Positions 12,695-21,444 of a DNA stretch of 40,250 bases are shown piece after piece; positions within the stretch are counted from its first letter, which is position 1; each line of letters starts with the position of its first letter. The stretch is from a virus. The stretch lies in the IMG/VR virus record IMGVR_UViG_3300008952_000115, positions 1-40,250 of that record, one strand, 5' to 3'. The position numbers and the translations under genes are program-made. A model generated the notes under the pieces. It did no database searches. It saw only the letters and a list, made by a program, of their open reading frames with translations, and had not been told where the DNA came from.

Positions 12695-14337
12695 GTAAGT
12701 ACAAATACACCCAAAAAGAAAAAGAAGAGCTGATACGGAGAATGTATCTCGATATACCATTCTTTGCCAAATTCATTCTTGGAGACCCCGACAACCCAAT
12801 GCACTACCATATTCGGGCAAAATCTCCAATGTTCCATAAAGAAATCATCAATAAACTGCTAAAAATGAACTCCGGAGATAAGGTTGCAGTTGTCGCTCCT
12901 CGTGGTCATGCTAAAAGCACTCTAATCAACCTTATTTACCCGCTTCATAGGATTCTTTTCGATGAAGAACGGTTTATTCTTCTTATTTCTGAGTCAGAAA
13001 CCCAGTCCAAGTATAATCTCGAAGCAATAGGCAACGAGTTGGAGTTCAATGAAAAACTAAGGTATTTCTTTGGCGATAGGCGGGGCGAAATATGGGGAAA
13101 AGAGGAAAAAGAGGTTATAACAAATTTTGATGAGGACGGAAAACCATCCGGGTTTTGCAAAATGCTTGTTCGCGGTACTGGTCAAAAGGTTCGTGGTCTG
13201 AAATACGGAGCATATCGTCCAACATTAACCATTATTGACGATGGTGAGGGCGAAAGGAACACTGCAACCGAAAATCTAAGGGACAATTTCCGGAGATGGC
13301 TGAATGGTGCTGTTATTCCGGGTAGTAATGATGCAAAACTTGTCTTTATCGGCACGATTGTAGATGGGGAATCGTACCTCAACAGGGTTGCTGGAGAAAA
13401 AGCGTACTTCAAGGACGGAACTAAGAGGATTAAGGGCTGGGACAGCATGTTTTACCAGTCAATACTTCAGGGGACAGAGATTGGAGAGTTTGTGTCGAGC
13501 GGAAAAGAGATTTTAGGCAAAGATGGAAACCCCAAGGTTCTCTGGCCCGAGTACAGAACCTACAAGTGGCTTAAAGAAGAGCGTGACAGGCTAAAAAGCG
13601 AGGGGGATGTTGCCTATTTTTACCAAGAATACCAGAATATTCCGATGGATGACTCATTTAGGGTCTTCAAAAAAGAGCATATTCAGTATTGGGAAGGATA
13701 TTATAAACGTGAGAAAAATCAGAACTATATTATCAAAACAAAAGACGGCGCTCGTGAAAAAGTTCCGGTTAATATATTTCTCGGTGTTGACCCGGCTTCT
13801 TCTGAAAATATTAAGGCGGACTACACGGTTATAATGGTTATAGCCGTTGATGCCCTAAATAATATTTACGTTCTTGATTACTTCCGAGGGCAGGTAACCC
13901 CAATGGATGGTGCTGATAAATTATTTGAAATTGCGGAACAATATGCCCCCAAAGATATTAAGATTGAAGAAACTGGTCACGTTATGCTCGCAGACTATGT
14001 AATGCGCAAGTCGAAAGAGCTTGGCAAGTTTTGGAATATCAACCCGAAGAAAGCGATTAAAACCAAGTATTATAGAATTAAACAGATGCAACCCTACTTT
14101 GCATCCAAGGCTGTTTTTATAAAAGAACAGCATGATGAGCTTGAGTCCGAATTGTTGAATTTCAAAGAGCACGGTGTCTTCAAAAAAGATACCCTTGATG
14201 CTCTAAGATGGGCTATAGATGACATGTATGCGCCCAACATGGAGCAGAACGACGATGGAGACTGGATTGACATAGAACCAAACGCTATCGGAGCGGACTG
14301 GGAGACTGGTCAAATTTTATATTGGGGAGAAAGTTAA
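12691..14337 (+). CDS. terL: terminase large subunit
   Basis: 548 residues, the packaging motor. The ATPase domain has Walker A APRGHAKST (69-77), Walker B LTIIDDGEGE (about 179-188) and motif III KLVFIGT (about 216-222). The nuclease domain begins at FLGVDPASS with Asp367 and ends with DALRWAIDDM near residue 500. All catalytic residues appear present, and the length is usual for podovirus TerL. It couples ATP use to DNA translocation into the head and cuts the concatemer. It starts at TTG 12691, overlapping the previous stop; a later ATG would remove the early helix. It is followed by the A-rich gap carrying the 23-bp motif. Confidence 0.95.
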   Translation: MSKYKYTQKEKEELIRRMYLDIPFFAKFILGDPDNPMHYHIRAKSPMFHKEIINKLLKMNSGDKVAVVAPRGHAKSTLINLIYPLHRILFDEERFILLISESETQSKYNLEAIGNELEFNEKLRYFFGDRRGEIWGKEEKEVITNFDEDGKPSGFCKMLVRGTGQKVRGLKYGAYRPTLTIIDDGEGERNTATENLRDNFRRWLNGAVIPGSNDAKLVFIGTIVDGESYLNRVAGEKAYFKDGTKRIKGWDSMFYQSILQGTEIGEFVSSGKEILGKDGNPKVLWPEYRTYKWLKEERDRLKSEGDVAYFYQEYQNIPMDDSFRVFKKEHIQYWEGYYKREKNQNYIIKTKDGAREKVPVNIFLGVDPASSENIKADYTVIMVIAVDALNNIYVLDYFRGQVTPMDGADKLFEIAEQYAPKDIKIEETGHVMLADYVMRKSKELGKFWNINPKKAIKTKYYRIKQMQPYFASKAVFIKEQHDELESELLNFKEHGVFKKDTLDALRWAIDDMYAPNMEQNDDGDWIDIEPNAIGADWETGQILYWGES

Positions 14338-14356
14338 AAAAAAATTTGTTCTATAA

Positions 14357-14379
14357 TGACACATTATTGTAACATTCAC
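14357..14379 (+). promoter_or_regulatory. 23-bp conserved motif, copy 1 (candidate phage late promoter)
   Basis: The motif reads TGACACAT, two variable bases, then TTGTAACATTCAC. It lies between the large terminase and portal genes, after an A-rich run (TAAAAAAAAATTT) that follows the terminase stop. A second copy with only two differences is found at 34872-34894 in the same setting before the tail-fibre module. Length and spacing fit a single-subunit RNA polymerase promoter or a processed RNA site. Confidence 0.6.
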
Positions 14380-14387
14380 ACGGGAAA

Positions 14388-16394
14388 ATGATAAGAATTA
14401 AAGACCTTGAAGTTCCGGAGATGACCGCAGAAGAGGTGCGGTCTGAATATATCCTATACCAATCATCGGCGGAAACATTCAGATACCAACAAGCAGAAGA
14501 CGAGGAGTTTTATCTCGGTAAACAGCTTACAACTGCGCAAAAAGATTTTTTGATTTCCATAGGACAGCCGCCGGAGGCAAACAATAAAATTCGCCCGGCA
14601 GTTGAACAGGTTTTGTCCAATATTGCGTCAGCAACGCCAGAATGGGATGTAAGCCCGGTGGGGAAAACGGACAATGATGTGTCCGTTGCCTTTAATGCGC
14701 TGTTGGACAAGGTTTGGTATGAGTCAAGGGGCGATTCCCAGTTTAGAGCGGCGTGTAAAGATTTTATTATTAAAGGTCAAGCTTTTCTCTATGTGTACCC
14801 CGATTGGGCGGCTGATGACGGGTTGGGCGCTATACGGGTGAAACGACTACCTCCAGAATCAATCTATTGCGACCCTAACAGTACCCAGCCCGACCTTTCT
14901 GATGCCTCAAGCATCATAGTGAGCGACCTGTTCACCAAGAAGCACCTAAAAATCGCTTTTCCTCAGCATGCGGATATTGTGGATGAAGCCCAAGAAGACT
15001 ACTATAAAAACGAAATCGCAACAGACAAATATTCTCGGGATGATGTTTTGAGGAGAGCGGATGAGCCCCAAGACCACCAGCCGAAGGTTAGGAAGTTTGT
15101 GCGATTTTCAAAGGTTAGCGTGCCGAAGGTTCAAATAATTGAGACCGTAACCGGAAATAATAAAATTCTCGACAAGAAAGAGTATAAAGAGTTTACAAAA
15201 GACCCCAATTACAAAGTTCTCGTTAAAGAGGGAATGATTGAGGAGAAAATCATCTACGAAACCCGTGTCCATGAAATGTGCATCATAGGGGATAAGGTAG
15301 CATACTCTGAAGTATTGCCGATTGTTGAATATCCGATTGCGGTAGCTCTCAACGAGCATGCAGGAACTCCGTTCTCTTCTGGAGATGTTAGGCACGCCAA
15401 AACACCCCAGAGAATGCTAAATAGGACAGAAGCTCTTTTGATTTCCCATACATCTTCCACCGCAAACTTCAAGCTTGTTGTAGAAGATGGTGCGATAGAC
15501 CCCAATGAGCTTGCGAAGTGGGCAATCCCCAATGCTATTGTGAGAGCAAATCCCGGGGCGTTAAGAGAGAATAAGATAAAAGAATTTGTCCCCCCGGCTG
15601 TGAGCTCTCAGCTCTACAACGAGAAGGGGAGATATGAGACCGACATTGAGACGATTTTTGGTGCTTATAAATTTCAGCAGGGAAATCCGTCGGGTGCTCC
15701 GGGAACGGTTGGAGAAGCTCAAATTATTGACGAAGCCTCATCCCGAAAACAGAATTGGAAGATTTTGCCGATTTACGACATGCTTACCCATGCCGGAAAG
15801 TCGGCTGTAGAATGGATACCATATGTGTACGACCAGCAACGGTCATTGCGAATTGTATCTCCAACCGGCGAAGAGTCAGAATTGATGCTGAACATTCCTG
15901 TTGTTGATGATAAGTCCGGCATGGTCAAAAGAATGTATGATATGGTATCAAGCAAAGTTGACATTCGTGTTGTAATAGGCTCTACAAGAGCTAAGACACC
16001 GATGGCAAAACTTCAGAAAGATATTTCACTGCTCAACGCCGGTATTTATGACCGGACAGAGGTGATAATGAACCTTGAAGGAAACATAGATAAGACATCA
16101 CTCCTTCAGAGGATGAGCGAAATTCAGAACCTCCGTTCACAGGTTGAGCAACTCACGGAACAGCTCAAGTCCATGCAGGGCGATATTCAAACCCGTGAAA
16201 GAGAATTGTTCCACGCAAATATGCGTGCGGAACTTGCAAATGCTACAAAGCCGGTGGCGCAAGCCGTCAGCAATGTCAAAGCAACTTCCAAACTGGAACA
16301 AGAAAGGCAGAGAGACAAAACCCGCAAACTTGCGGATGATGTCGGCTCTGCAATTAGTGCGATTAACTCAGATAAAGGAGCTCCGAGTGCATAG
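14388..16394 (+). CDS. portal protein
   Basis: 668 residues. The N-terminal region (YILYQSSAETFRYQQAEDEE, then a DFLISIGQPPEANNKIRPAV segment) and NIASATPEWDVSPVG plus FIIKGQAFLYVYPDW match the P22-type podovirus portal pattern. The middle (VALNEHAGTPFSSGDVRHAK) forms the wing and stem, and the C-terminal 100 residues are a long coiled coil (LRSQVEQLTEQLKSMQ) ending in a basic tail, as in barrel-bearing portals. It forms the dodecameric ring through which DNA is packaged. Gene follows TerL with a 50-base gap that carries the 23-bp motif. Start ATG 14388 has a weak GGGAAA upstream. Confidence 0.88.
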   Translation: MIRIKDLEVPEMTAEEVRSEYILYQSSAETFRYQQAEDEEFYLGKQLTTAQKDFLISIGQPPEANNKIRPAVEQVLSNIASATPEWDVSPVGKTDNDVSVAFNALLDKVWYESRGDSQFRAACKDFIIKGQAFLYVYPDWAADDGLGAIRVKRLPPESIYCDPNSTQPDLSDASSIIVSDLFTKKHLKIAFPQHADIVDEAQEDYYKNEIATDKYSRDDVLRRADEPQDHQPKVRKFVRFSKVSVPKVQIIETVTGNNKILDKKEYKEFTKDPNYKVLVKEGMIEEKIIYETRVHEMCIIGDKVAYSEVLPIVEYPIAVALNEHAGTPFSSGDVRHAKTPQRMLNRTEALLISHTSSTANFKLVVEDGAIDPNELAKWAIPNAIVRANPGALRENKIKEFVPPAVSSQLYNEKGRYETDIETIFGAYKFQQGNPSGAPGTVGEAQIIDEASSRKQNWKILPIYDMLTHAGKSAVEWIPYVYDQQRSLRIVSPTGEESELMLNIPVVDDKSGMVKRMYDMVSSKVDIRVVIGSTRAKTPMAKLQKDISLLNAGIYDRTEVIMNLEGNIDKTSLLQRMSEIQNLRSQVEQLTEQLKSMQGDIQTRERELFHANMRAELANATKPVAQAVSNVKATSKLEQERQRDKTRKLADDVGSAISAINSDKGAPSA

Positions 16395-16427
16395 CGCTTG
16401 GATAACTCAAACGAAAGGAGCATCGCT

Positions 16428-17318
16428 GTGAGTGATGTCAAAGACGGACAGGCTTTAATGACCGAAGATAACCTTGTTGATACTCTTTCAGAGTTTAACG
16501 AAGGCTCTTCCGAAGAATCTTCTCAGGAAGAAGAAGCTCAGGTTGCCGAAAAGCAGTCCGACGACAATGAAGGTGCTGGAACAACGGAACAGCCGAATGA
16601 AGAAGAAACCGTAGAATGGTTGATTGAGAATAAGTTCAGGAACGACGAAGAAGGAGTGGCAAATCTTGCTAAATCATACAAAGAGATTCAAGGTCGCTCT
16701 CAGAAGGCAGAAAATGCCCTATCAGAGAAAGATTCTCGGTATGAACAGCTTGATGAGCTCGATACGTGGCTTGGTAAAAACCCCGAGGTTGTTAAGGGTC
16801 TCATTAAAGAGGTCGAACATCGGGAATCATTATCAAGTCCACCGCAAAAGCCGGACGACTATGACATTCTCGATGAAGCCATAGAAGGGACTTCTTCTTA
16901 TGAATGGCGAATGAAAAAAGACGAATACCTCGTTAGTCAGGGCAAATTAGAAGCCCAGAAAATGGTAAACGAGTTTAAGTCTGAAATGGCAAAGCAGGAA
17001 GAACTGCGAGCCGAATACCGTGAGTTGCGAAACCTCGGGCTTGATGATAATGAAATCGTAGGTTATTACGATTTTATGAATGACCCGAGTAACGTAACAA
17101 ACGAGAACCTTGTAAAAGTTTACAAGATTCTCAAAGACCAGCACGGAAATTCCACCCCGGAAACGACTCAAACCTCAAGTGGAGAGCAAAAGCCAAAGCG
17201 CAAGGATAAACAAACATCCGCCGCTTCCGTAACGGGAGCAAGTGCCCCGGCTAAATCCTCCGAGTCGCAGGAGGTAGACGAGTTTTGGGGAGGAATTATG
17301 GAGCATTCGAGAACATAA
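16428..17318 (+). CDS. capsid scaffolding protein
   Basis: 296 residues from GTG 16428, chosen because AAAGGAG lies seven bases upstream; an upstream TTG at 16398 would add ten residues. The chain is acidic and low-complexity in its N-terminus (SEESSQEEEAQVAEKQSDD), then helical and charged with EKDSRYEQLDELDTWLGKNP, and a basic disordered C-terminus (KPKRKDKQTS) that can grip the coat shell. This composition and its place between portal and major capsid genes are diagnostic of scaffolds. No protease motif is visible, so removal may depend on other factors. Confidence 0.8.
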   Translation: MSDVKDGQALMTEDNLVDTLSEFNEGSSEESSQEEEAQVAEKQSDDNEGAGTTEQPNEEETVEWLIENKFRNDEEGVANLAKSYKEIQGRSQKAENALSEKDSRYEQLDELDTWLGKNPEVVKGLIKEVEHRESLSSPPQKPDDYDILDEAIEGTSSYEWRMKKDEYLVSQGKLEAQKMVNEFKSEMAKQEELRAEYRELRNLGLDDNEIVGYYDFMNDPSNVTNENLVKVYKILKDQHGNSTPETTQTSSGEQKPKRKDKQTSAASVTGASAPAKSSESQEVDEFWGGIMEHSRT

Positions 17319-17340
17319 ACTACATTAGGAGTATTCTCTC

Positions 17341-18789
17341 ATGGCAGTAACATACGGTGGTGGAACGGCAACCCAGTTTACCGATGCTTCACAGCGTCAG
17401 GTATTAGAACTTGGGCCGAAAATCCACTATTACAATCCAAGTATGACTCCCATCCTGTCCATTAGTGGAAGAGGAGGCTCAAGAGTAACGCCCGTTCCCA
17501 TCTTTGAATGGATGGAAGACGAGTACATGCTCAAGCGTAGTATCGTAGTTGATGTGGATTCATCCGGTTCTGAAATCGGAAACCTCGCCACTTCTGGTGT
17601 GAATGACACCGGTTCGGTTCTTTTCTTGAACCGACAGGCGCAGGTTGAAGCTTTCGAGCTTGGTGGCGTATATGCCGCAAGCAAAACCGGAGGAGTAAAC
17701 CTTCAGAGCATGACACACTATATGTGTGTTGGCATTGGCGAGTCCATTGACCACGCAAGCGCAGACCATAAAACGGTTCAGCTTGTGGGTTTTGATGCGT
17801 CAAGCACAGACTCTGACGGGCATACCACTGTAACTTATGACCAGCATCTAAGCACCACTGCTATTTTAAGCCAAGCTTCCACCGCAGGAACACTGAAGTT
17901 GGAATATATTGGTCAGGCGCAGTCCGGTAGCTTAAGTAGCGTTATTGGTTACAATGCAACTTCTTCAAACCTAACAAACAATGACGTTTTTAGCGTTCAT
18001 GCGTTGAGTGGGTTCAAAGAAGGTGCTGGCGTGTCCAAGGAATCCCGGAAAAAAGTGCGCAGACTGAAAAACTGCACACAGATTTTCCGCGAACCATACA
18101 CGATTACGCGTACCGCAAGAGTGTCGAAACAATACGGCGGGCCGGAATTGGCACGTTTACAAGCACGTAAACTGGCTAAAATTAAAGTTGATGTTGAATG
18201 GGCGCTGTTGTCCCAAGGTGCTATTGCGCTGGATGCAAGTTCCGAAAACCCGAGACGGACGTTTCAGGGATTCGGAGTTAATGCTTCCGGAGCTGGCTCT
18301 ATTAAGACAAATAACGGCGATACCAGTACAAATCTCCAGCTTAATTACTCATCCGGTACTCTTGACGACATGGATGCTGTTGTAGAATATATCTTCCAAG
18401 ACCAGCTTAATGGTTCAATGACCAAAACAGTGTTCGCATCTAACAAATGGATGCGGAAACTGGTTGCTATGGTTCGTGATAACACATCCAGCGTTTTGAA
18501 CGCTATGATGGGGGAAGATGAAAAAGCAGGACTTCGGGTTACATCATTTATGGGCCCGGTTGGACAGCTTGATTTCATATCGCATCCACTGTTAAACGGC
18601 TTGTATGAGGATTACGCTATTGCGATTGACCCGTCAAACTTTGACGTAAGAGCGCTTGCGCAATCCGACTTCCAGCTTCGCAGGGACATCGTAAAAGATG
18701 GTTCTGACGGTCAGACAGATGAGTGGCTTGTAGAAGTCGGCCCGGAAGTCCGGAACGAACAGACACATGCCATTATGAAACTTGTCTAA
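17341..18789 (+). CDS. major capsid protein (DUF5309/SU10-like, HK97 fold)
   Basis: 482 residues with an AGGAG ribosome binding site about 9 bases upstream. An N-terminal PSMTPILSISGRGGSRVT segment precedes a beta-rich insert; the core has IFREPYTITRTARVSKQYGG and RLQARKLAKIKVDVEWALLS, matching, as I recall, the P-domain helix of the SU10-type capsid family. Late segments (VGPEVRNEQTHAIMKLV) end the P-domain. Expected to form the icosahedral shell on the scaffold. It is followed by a hairpin with a U-tract, so capsid mRNA may end there in excess over downstream genes. Confidence 0.85.
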   Translation: MAVTYGGGTATQFTDASQRQVLELGPKIHYYNPSMTPILSISGRGGSRVTPVPIFEWMEDEYMLKRSIVVDVDSSGSEIGNLATSGVNDTGSVLFLNRQAQVEAFELGGVYAASKTGGVNLQSMTHYMCVGIGESIDHASADHKTVQLVGFDASSTDSDGHTTVTYDQHLSTTAILSQASTAGTLKLEYIGQAQSGSLSSVIGYNATSSNLTNNDVFSVHALSGFKEGAGVSKESRKKVRRLKNCTQIFREPYTITRTARVSKQYGGPELARLQARKLAKIKVDVEWALLSQGAIALDASSENPRRTFQGFGVNASGAGSIKTNNGDTSTNLQLNYSSGTLDDMDAVVEYIFQDQLNGSMTKTVFASNKWMRKLVAMVRDNTSSVLNAMMGEDEKAGLRVTSFMGPVGQLDFISHPLLNGLYEDYAIAIDPSNFDVRALAQSDFQLRRDIVKDGSDGQTDEWLVEVGPEVRNEQTHAIMKLV

Positions 18790-18806
18790 GGCGAGTTGAA
18801 TGGAAT

Positions 18807-18852
18807 CTGAGTTATGGGGCTGTTAAATCAGCCCCTCTCTCAGTTTGATTTT
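18807..18852 (+). terminator. terminator after the major capsid gene
   Basis: GGGGCTG (18816-18822) and CAGCCCC (18829-18835) form a perfect seven-base stem with a six-base loop, inside an outer CTGAG/CTCAG stem (18807-18811 with 18839-18843). TTTGATTTT follows. It lies 18 bases past the capsid stop and before the adaptor gene, so it probably trims read-through and sets a higher capsid level. Confidence 0.7.
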
Positions 18853-18863
18853 GAAAGTAAGTA

Positions 18864-19742
18864 ATGAGATACAGAGAAGCATACGAATTAATAGAAGCTG
18901 GGCTGATGGCTCACGACATATCTTTTCCGGTGACGGAGAAGCTAAAGTCTACATTTTTTGATGAAAATATAAAGCAAATAGCCCAAAGGGTTGTCAGGAA
19001 TGAGGCATCCGAAACATTTACAACAACAAAAACAAAAGAATTTACTTTTACAAACTCTGACGTTACCAATTCGATATACAGAGTTACTTACGACGATAAG
19101 TTAATCCCCTTTGTACCGGAGGGTTCTCTTGGGGACAACATTGATGATGACGATGTTGCACAACTGGGGTACTATTTCAAAAAAGACGACAGACTAAGTG
19201 GCAGTATTACTGCGGCAACATCCGCAAATCCGATTGCGATTACATCCAACGGTCATGAGCTCTCAACCGGAGACCATGTAATTATTTCTGGGATTGCAGG
19301 TTTATTATCATCTTCAACATCTTCATCTGAAGTAAACAGCGTTAGACACGCTGTTACATCAACCGGAGCAAATACATTTACTATTCCGATTGACGGTTCA
19401 TCCTACAACGTTGCATACACTTCCGGTGGGACATGGCAAAAAGATGATACAAAAATAATGTTTAATAAAAATGTGGATGCCGGTAAGACGCTTAAGGTTT
19501 ACTACTATTCACTGCCTACAGCAAAGGTGGATGATACCAGCAGAATAGACCTGCCAGACCAGCTTATTCCGGCGGCAATACACTATTCTGTTGCGCATAT
19601 TCTTGCTCTAAATGGAAACCTACAGTTGTCATCGGGGCACAACGGGATAGCCCTTATTATTGAAAAGAATTATTTGGATACGGATAGAAGCAGAGAGGCA
19701 TTCCCGTATCTCTTAAACCTTCCATTGCAGGAGTTTATTTAA
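18864..19742 (+). CDS. head-tail adaptor-like protein with inserted beta module
   Basis: 292 residues. The N-terminus (YREAYELIEAGLMAHDISFP) and C-terminus (LIPAAIHYSVAHILAL and a REAFPYLLNLPLQEF end) are helices that frame a beta-sandwich, the arrangement of adaptor or tail-tube proteins placed after the capsid gene. Residues 110-195 form an inserted module (ITSNGHELSTGDHVIISGIA, NTFTIPIDG, AYTSGGTWQK), which repeats across many phage structural proteins as a ligand-binding beta-barrel. It starts after the terminator with GAAAGTAAGTA as a weak ribosome binding site. Confidence 0.6.
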   Translation: MRYREAYELIEAGLMAHDISFPVTEKLKSTFFDENIKQIAQRVVRNEASETFTTTKTKEFTFTNSDVTNSIYRVTYDDKLIPFVPEGSLGDNIDDDDVAQLGYYFKKDDRLSGSITAATSANPIAITSNGHELSTGDHVIISGIAGLLSSSTSSSEVNSVRHAVTSTGANTFTIPIDGSSYNVAYTSGGTWQKDDTKIMFNKNVDAGKTLKVYYYSLPTAKVDDTSRIDLPDQLIPAAIHYSVAHILALNGNLQLSSGHNGIALIIEKNYLDTDRSREAFPYLLNLPLQEFI

Positions 19743-19861
19743 TGAAGAACTGGGGGAGTTATTACTGTCTTAAATCTCAGAATTTCTGGGTTAACGAAAA
19801 TAGGGTTATTTTTGGTAGTAAGAAGCTCTCCCTTCTCCTTTTTGGTGAAATATGCCGATAA
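19742..19861 (+). CDS. possible 39-residue overlapping small gene
   Basis: The frame MKNWGSYYCLKSQNFWVNEN, then RVIFGSKKLSLLLFGEICR, fills a gap between the adaptor and the tail protein gene. Its ATG overlaps the adaptor stop (TAATG), the coupling used by many genes of this operon, and its end overlaps the next gene by ten bases. No homology is recognised; the alternative is a non-coding spacer. Confidence 0.4.
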   Translation: MKNWGSYYCLKSQNFWVNENRVIFGSKKLSLLLFGEICR

Positions 19862-21444
19862 CATTATCAGATTTTAAGACGAGGGTTGAAGATATTGTCG
19901 GGGCGCTGTCCCCGACGGACAATACCGCTCTTACAGATTGGCTTACCGCATCTGCTCGTGAAATAATTGATATTCTTCCAAAAGAGAAGCTGATTAGGAA
20001 CGCAAGCAATCACAACCCAGATACAAGTAGTGCTACTAATTTAACCTACGACTTGAAGGAAAATAAACTACTTGGAATTACACGGGATGGATACGAGTGT
20101 AAAGAGGTTGGATATGGAATGGCGAATCAGGTTACTGTGTCGAGCGGTTCAATGTTTGAGCCGTCCAAAACATCACCCGTTTATTATATCAAGGGCGGAG
20201 TTGCGACGGTAAAGCCAGACCCTACGGCTACAGAGAAGCTTTCAGTTACAGTTATGCCGTACCCCACAGTTGCTCATGGATTTAAGGGAATACCAAATTT
20301 CCCAAACGAAGCGGAAGACCTTGTTGTTGTAAAAACGTCTATGAGGTGCTTGCAAAGGATGATGTCTGATATGATGACAAGCCTTCCTGCGGACGTTTCA
20401 TCGCCTTCGCTGGATACCATGTCAGAGACGCTTCCAACATATGTAGCCCCAAGTCCGTTTTCAGCGCCGTCCTCCTTAGCGGCACCTAATATTGATTTTT
20501 CAGGAGTTCCAAGTAGCCCCTCATATGTTGCTCCGAGCTTGTCGCTCACATCTGCGCCAAGCATAAGTGGATTGAGCATAACGTCATCTGCGCCGTCTTC
20601 GCCGTCAATATCCAGTCAATCTGTTTCTTTTAGCGCCACCGCCCCGTCGTACTCAGCGCCATCGAAAACTTTCGATATTGAGCAATTAGAAACATTTCTT
20701 GAGACCGAAGAAGATGTTGAGCTGGCACAGGGACAGCTTGGTAGGCTGAGCCACGAAATTCAGGAACATCGTGCAGATATTGAAAATGAACTAAATGAGT
20801 TTAATAAAGAAAATGCTGAATATCAGGCTGAGCTTAAAAAGGCTATTCAAAACTCGGAATTATCGTCGAGAGATGACGCGCAGTTGATTCAAAAGTATTC
20901 AGCTCAGGTGCAGGAATACCAAGCTTCGGTAAATAAAGAGGTTCAGGAGTATCAATCTAATCTGGAAAAGGATATTAAGCTGTTTGAGATTAAAAGACAG
21001 ACTGAGCTTCAGGAGTATCAAGCAAATATTAAAAACAACATGACTACTTTTGAGTCAAGTTTTAAGGTATACCAACAAGAGATTCAAAAAGCTATTCAAA
21101 CGTATCAGCACGAAACCGGGTATGATGTCAGTAAATATCAGGCAGACCTTCAGACTGAGTCCGAAAGGTTCAAAAGCGACCTTTCAAAAAATTTAGAAAC
21201 ATTTAATTCCGGAATTAAAAAATATACGGCGGAATACCAGCGTGTGTCTCAAAACAATCAATCAATTATAGCAAAATACTCAGGAGATGTTCAGAGCTTC
21301 GGAGCGAAAATCCAAAAGCAAGTAACGAAATATGGTTGGTATGAACAGCAGTTTGCCAAACTTGCTGATGAATATAAGTCAGGGTTGCAGGTATTAATTG
21401 GCATGGACAGGTCTAAGCAAGCACCCGAAAGGGGCAAGAGATAA
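19852..21444 (+). CDS. neck/tail structural protein with Ser-Pro linker and coiled coil
   Basis: 530 residues. The first 180 form a globular domain (LSDFKTRVEDIVGALSP, IDILPKEKLIRNAS, MRCLQRMMSDMM) that resembles adaptor-like proteins. Residues 185-275 are a Ser/Pro/Ala-rich linker (repeats of the SAPSSPS type). Residues 280-500 form a long coiled coil with Gln-Tyr-Gln repeats (VQEYQASVNKEVQEYQSNL). Similar layouts are known from marine podoviruses. It is probably a structural connector in the neck or an internal protein. It overlaps the next gene by one base (TAATG). Confidence 0.6.
   Translation: MPITLSDFKTRVEDIVGALSPTDNTALTDWLTASAREIIDILPKEKLIRNASNHNPDTSSATNLTYDLKENKLLGITRDGYECKEVGYGMANQVTVSSGSMFEPSKTSPVYYIKGGVATVKPDPTATEKLSVTVMPYPTVAHGFKGIPNFPNEAEDLVVVKTSMRCLQRMMSDMMTSLPADVSSPSLDTMSETLPTYVAPSPFSAPSSLAAPNIDFSGVPSSPSYVAPSLSLTSAPSISGLSITSSAPSSPSISSQSVSFSATAPSYSAPSKTFDIEQLETFLETEEDVELAQGQLGRLSHEIQEHRADIENELNEFNKENAEYQAELKKAIQNSELSSRDDAQLIQKYSAQVQEYQASVNKEVQEYQSNLEKDIKLFEIKRQTELQEYQANIKNNMTTFESSFKVYQQEIQKAIQTYQHETGYDVSKYQADLQTESERFKSDLSKNLETFNSGIKKYTAEYQRVSQNNQSIIAKYSGDVQSFGAKIQKQVTKYGWYEQQFAKLADEYKSGLQVLIGMDRSKQAPERGKR

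Noticed and set aside
14347-14357. TATAAT-like box before the portal gene as a sigma70 promoter
   Set aside because: TATAAT at 14352-14357 has no -35 hexamer at 16-18 bases upstream and the second copy of the shared motif lacks it, so the 23-bp motif is the better candidate.
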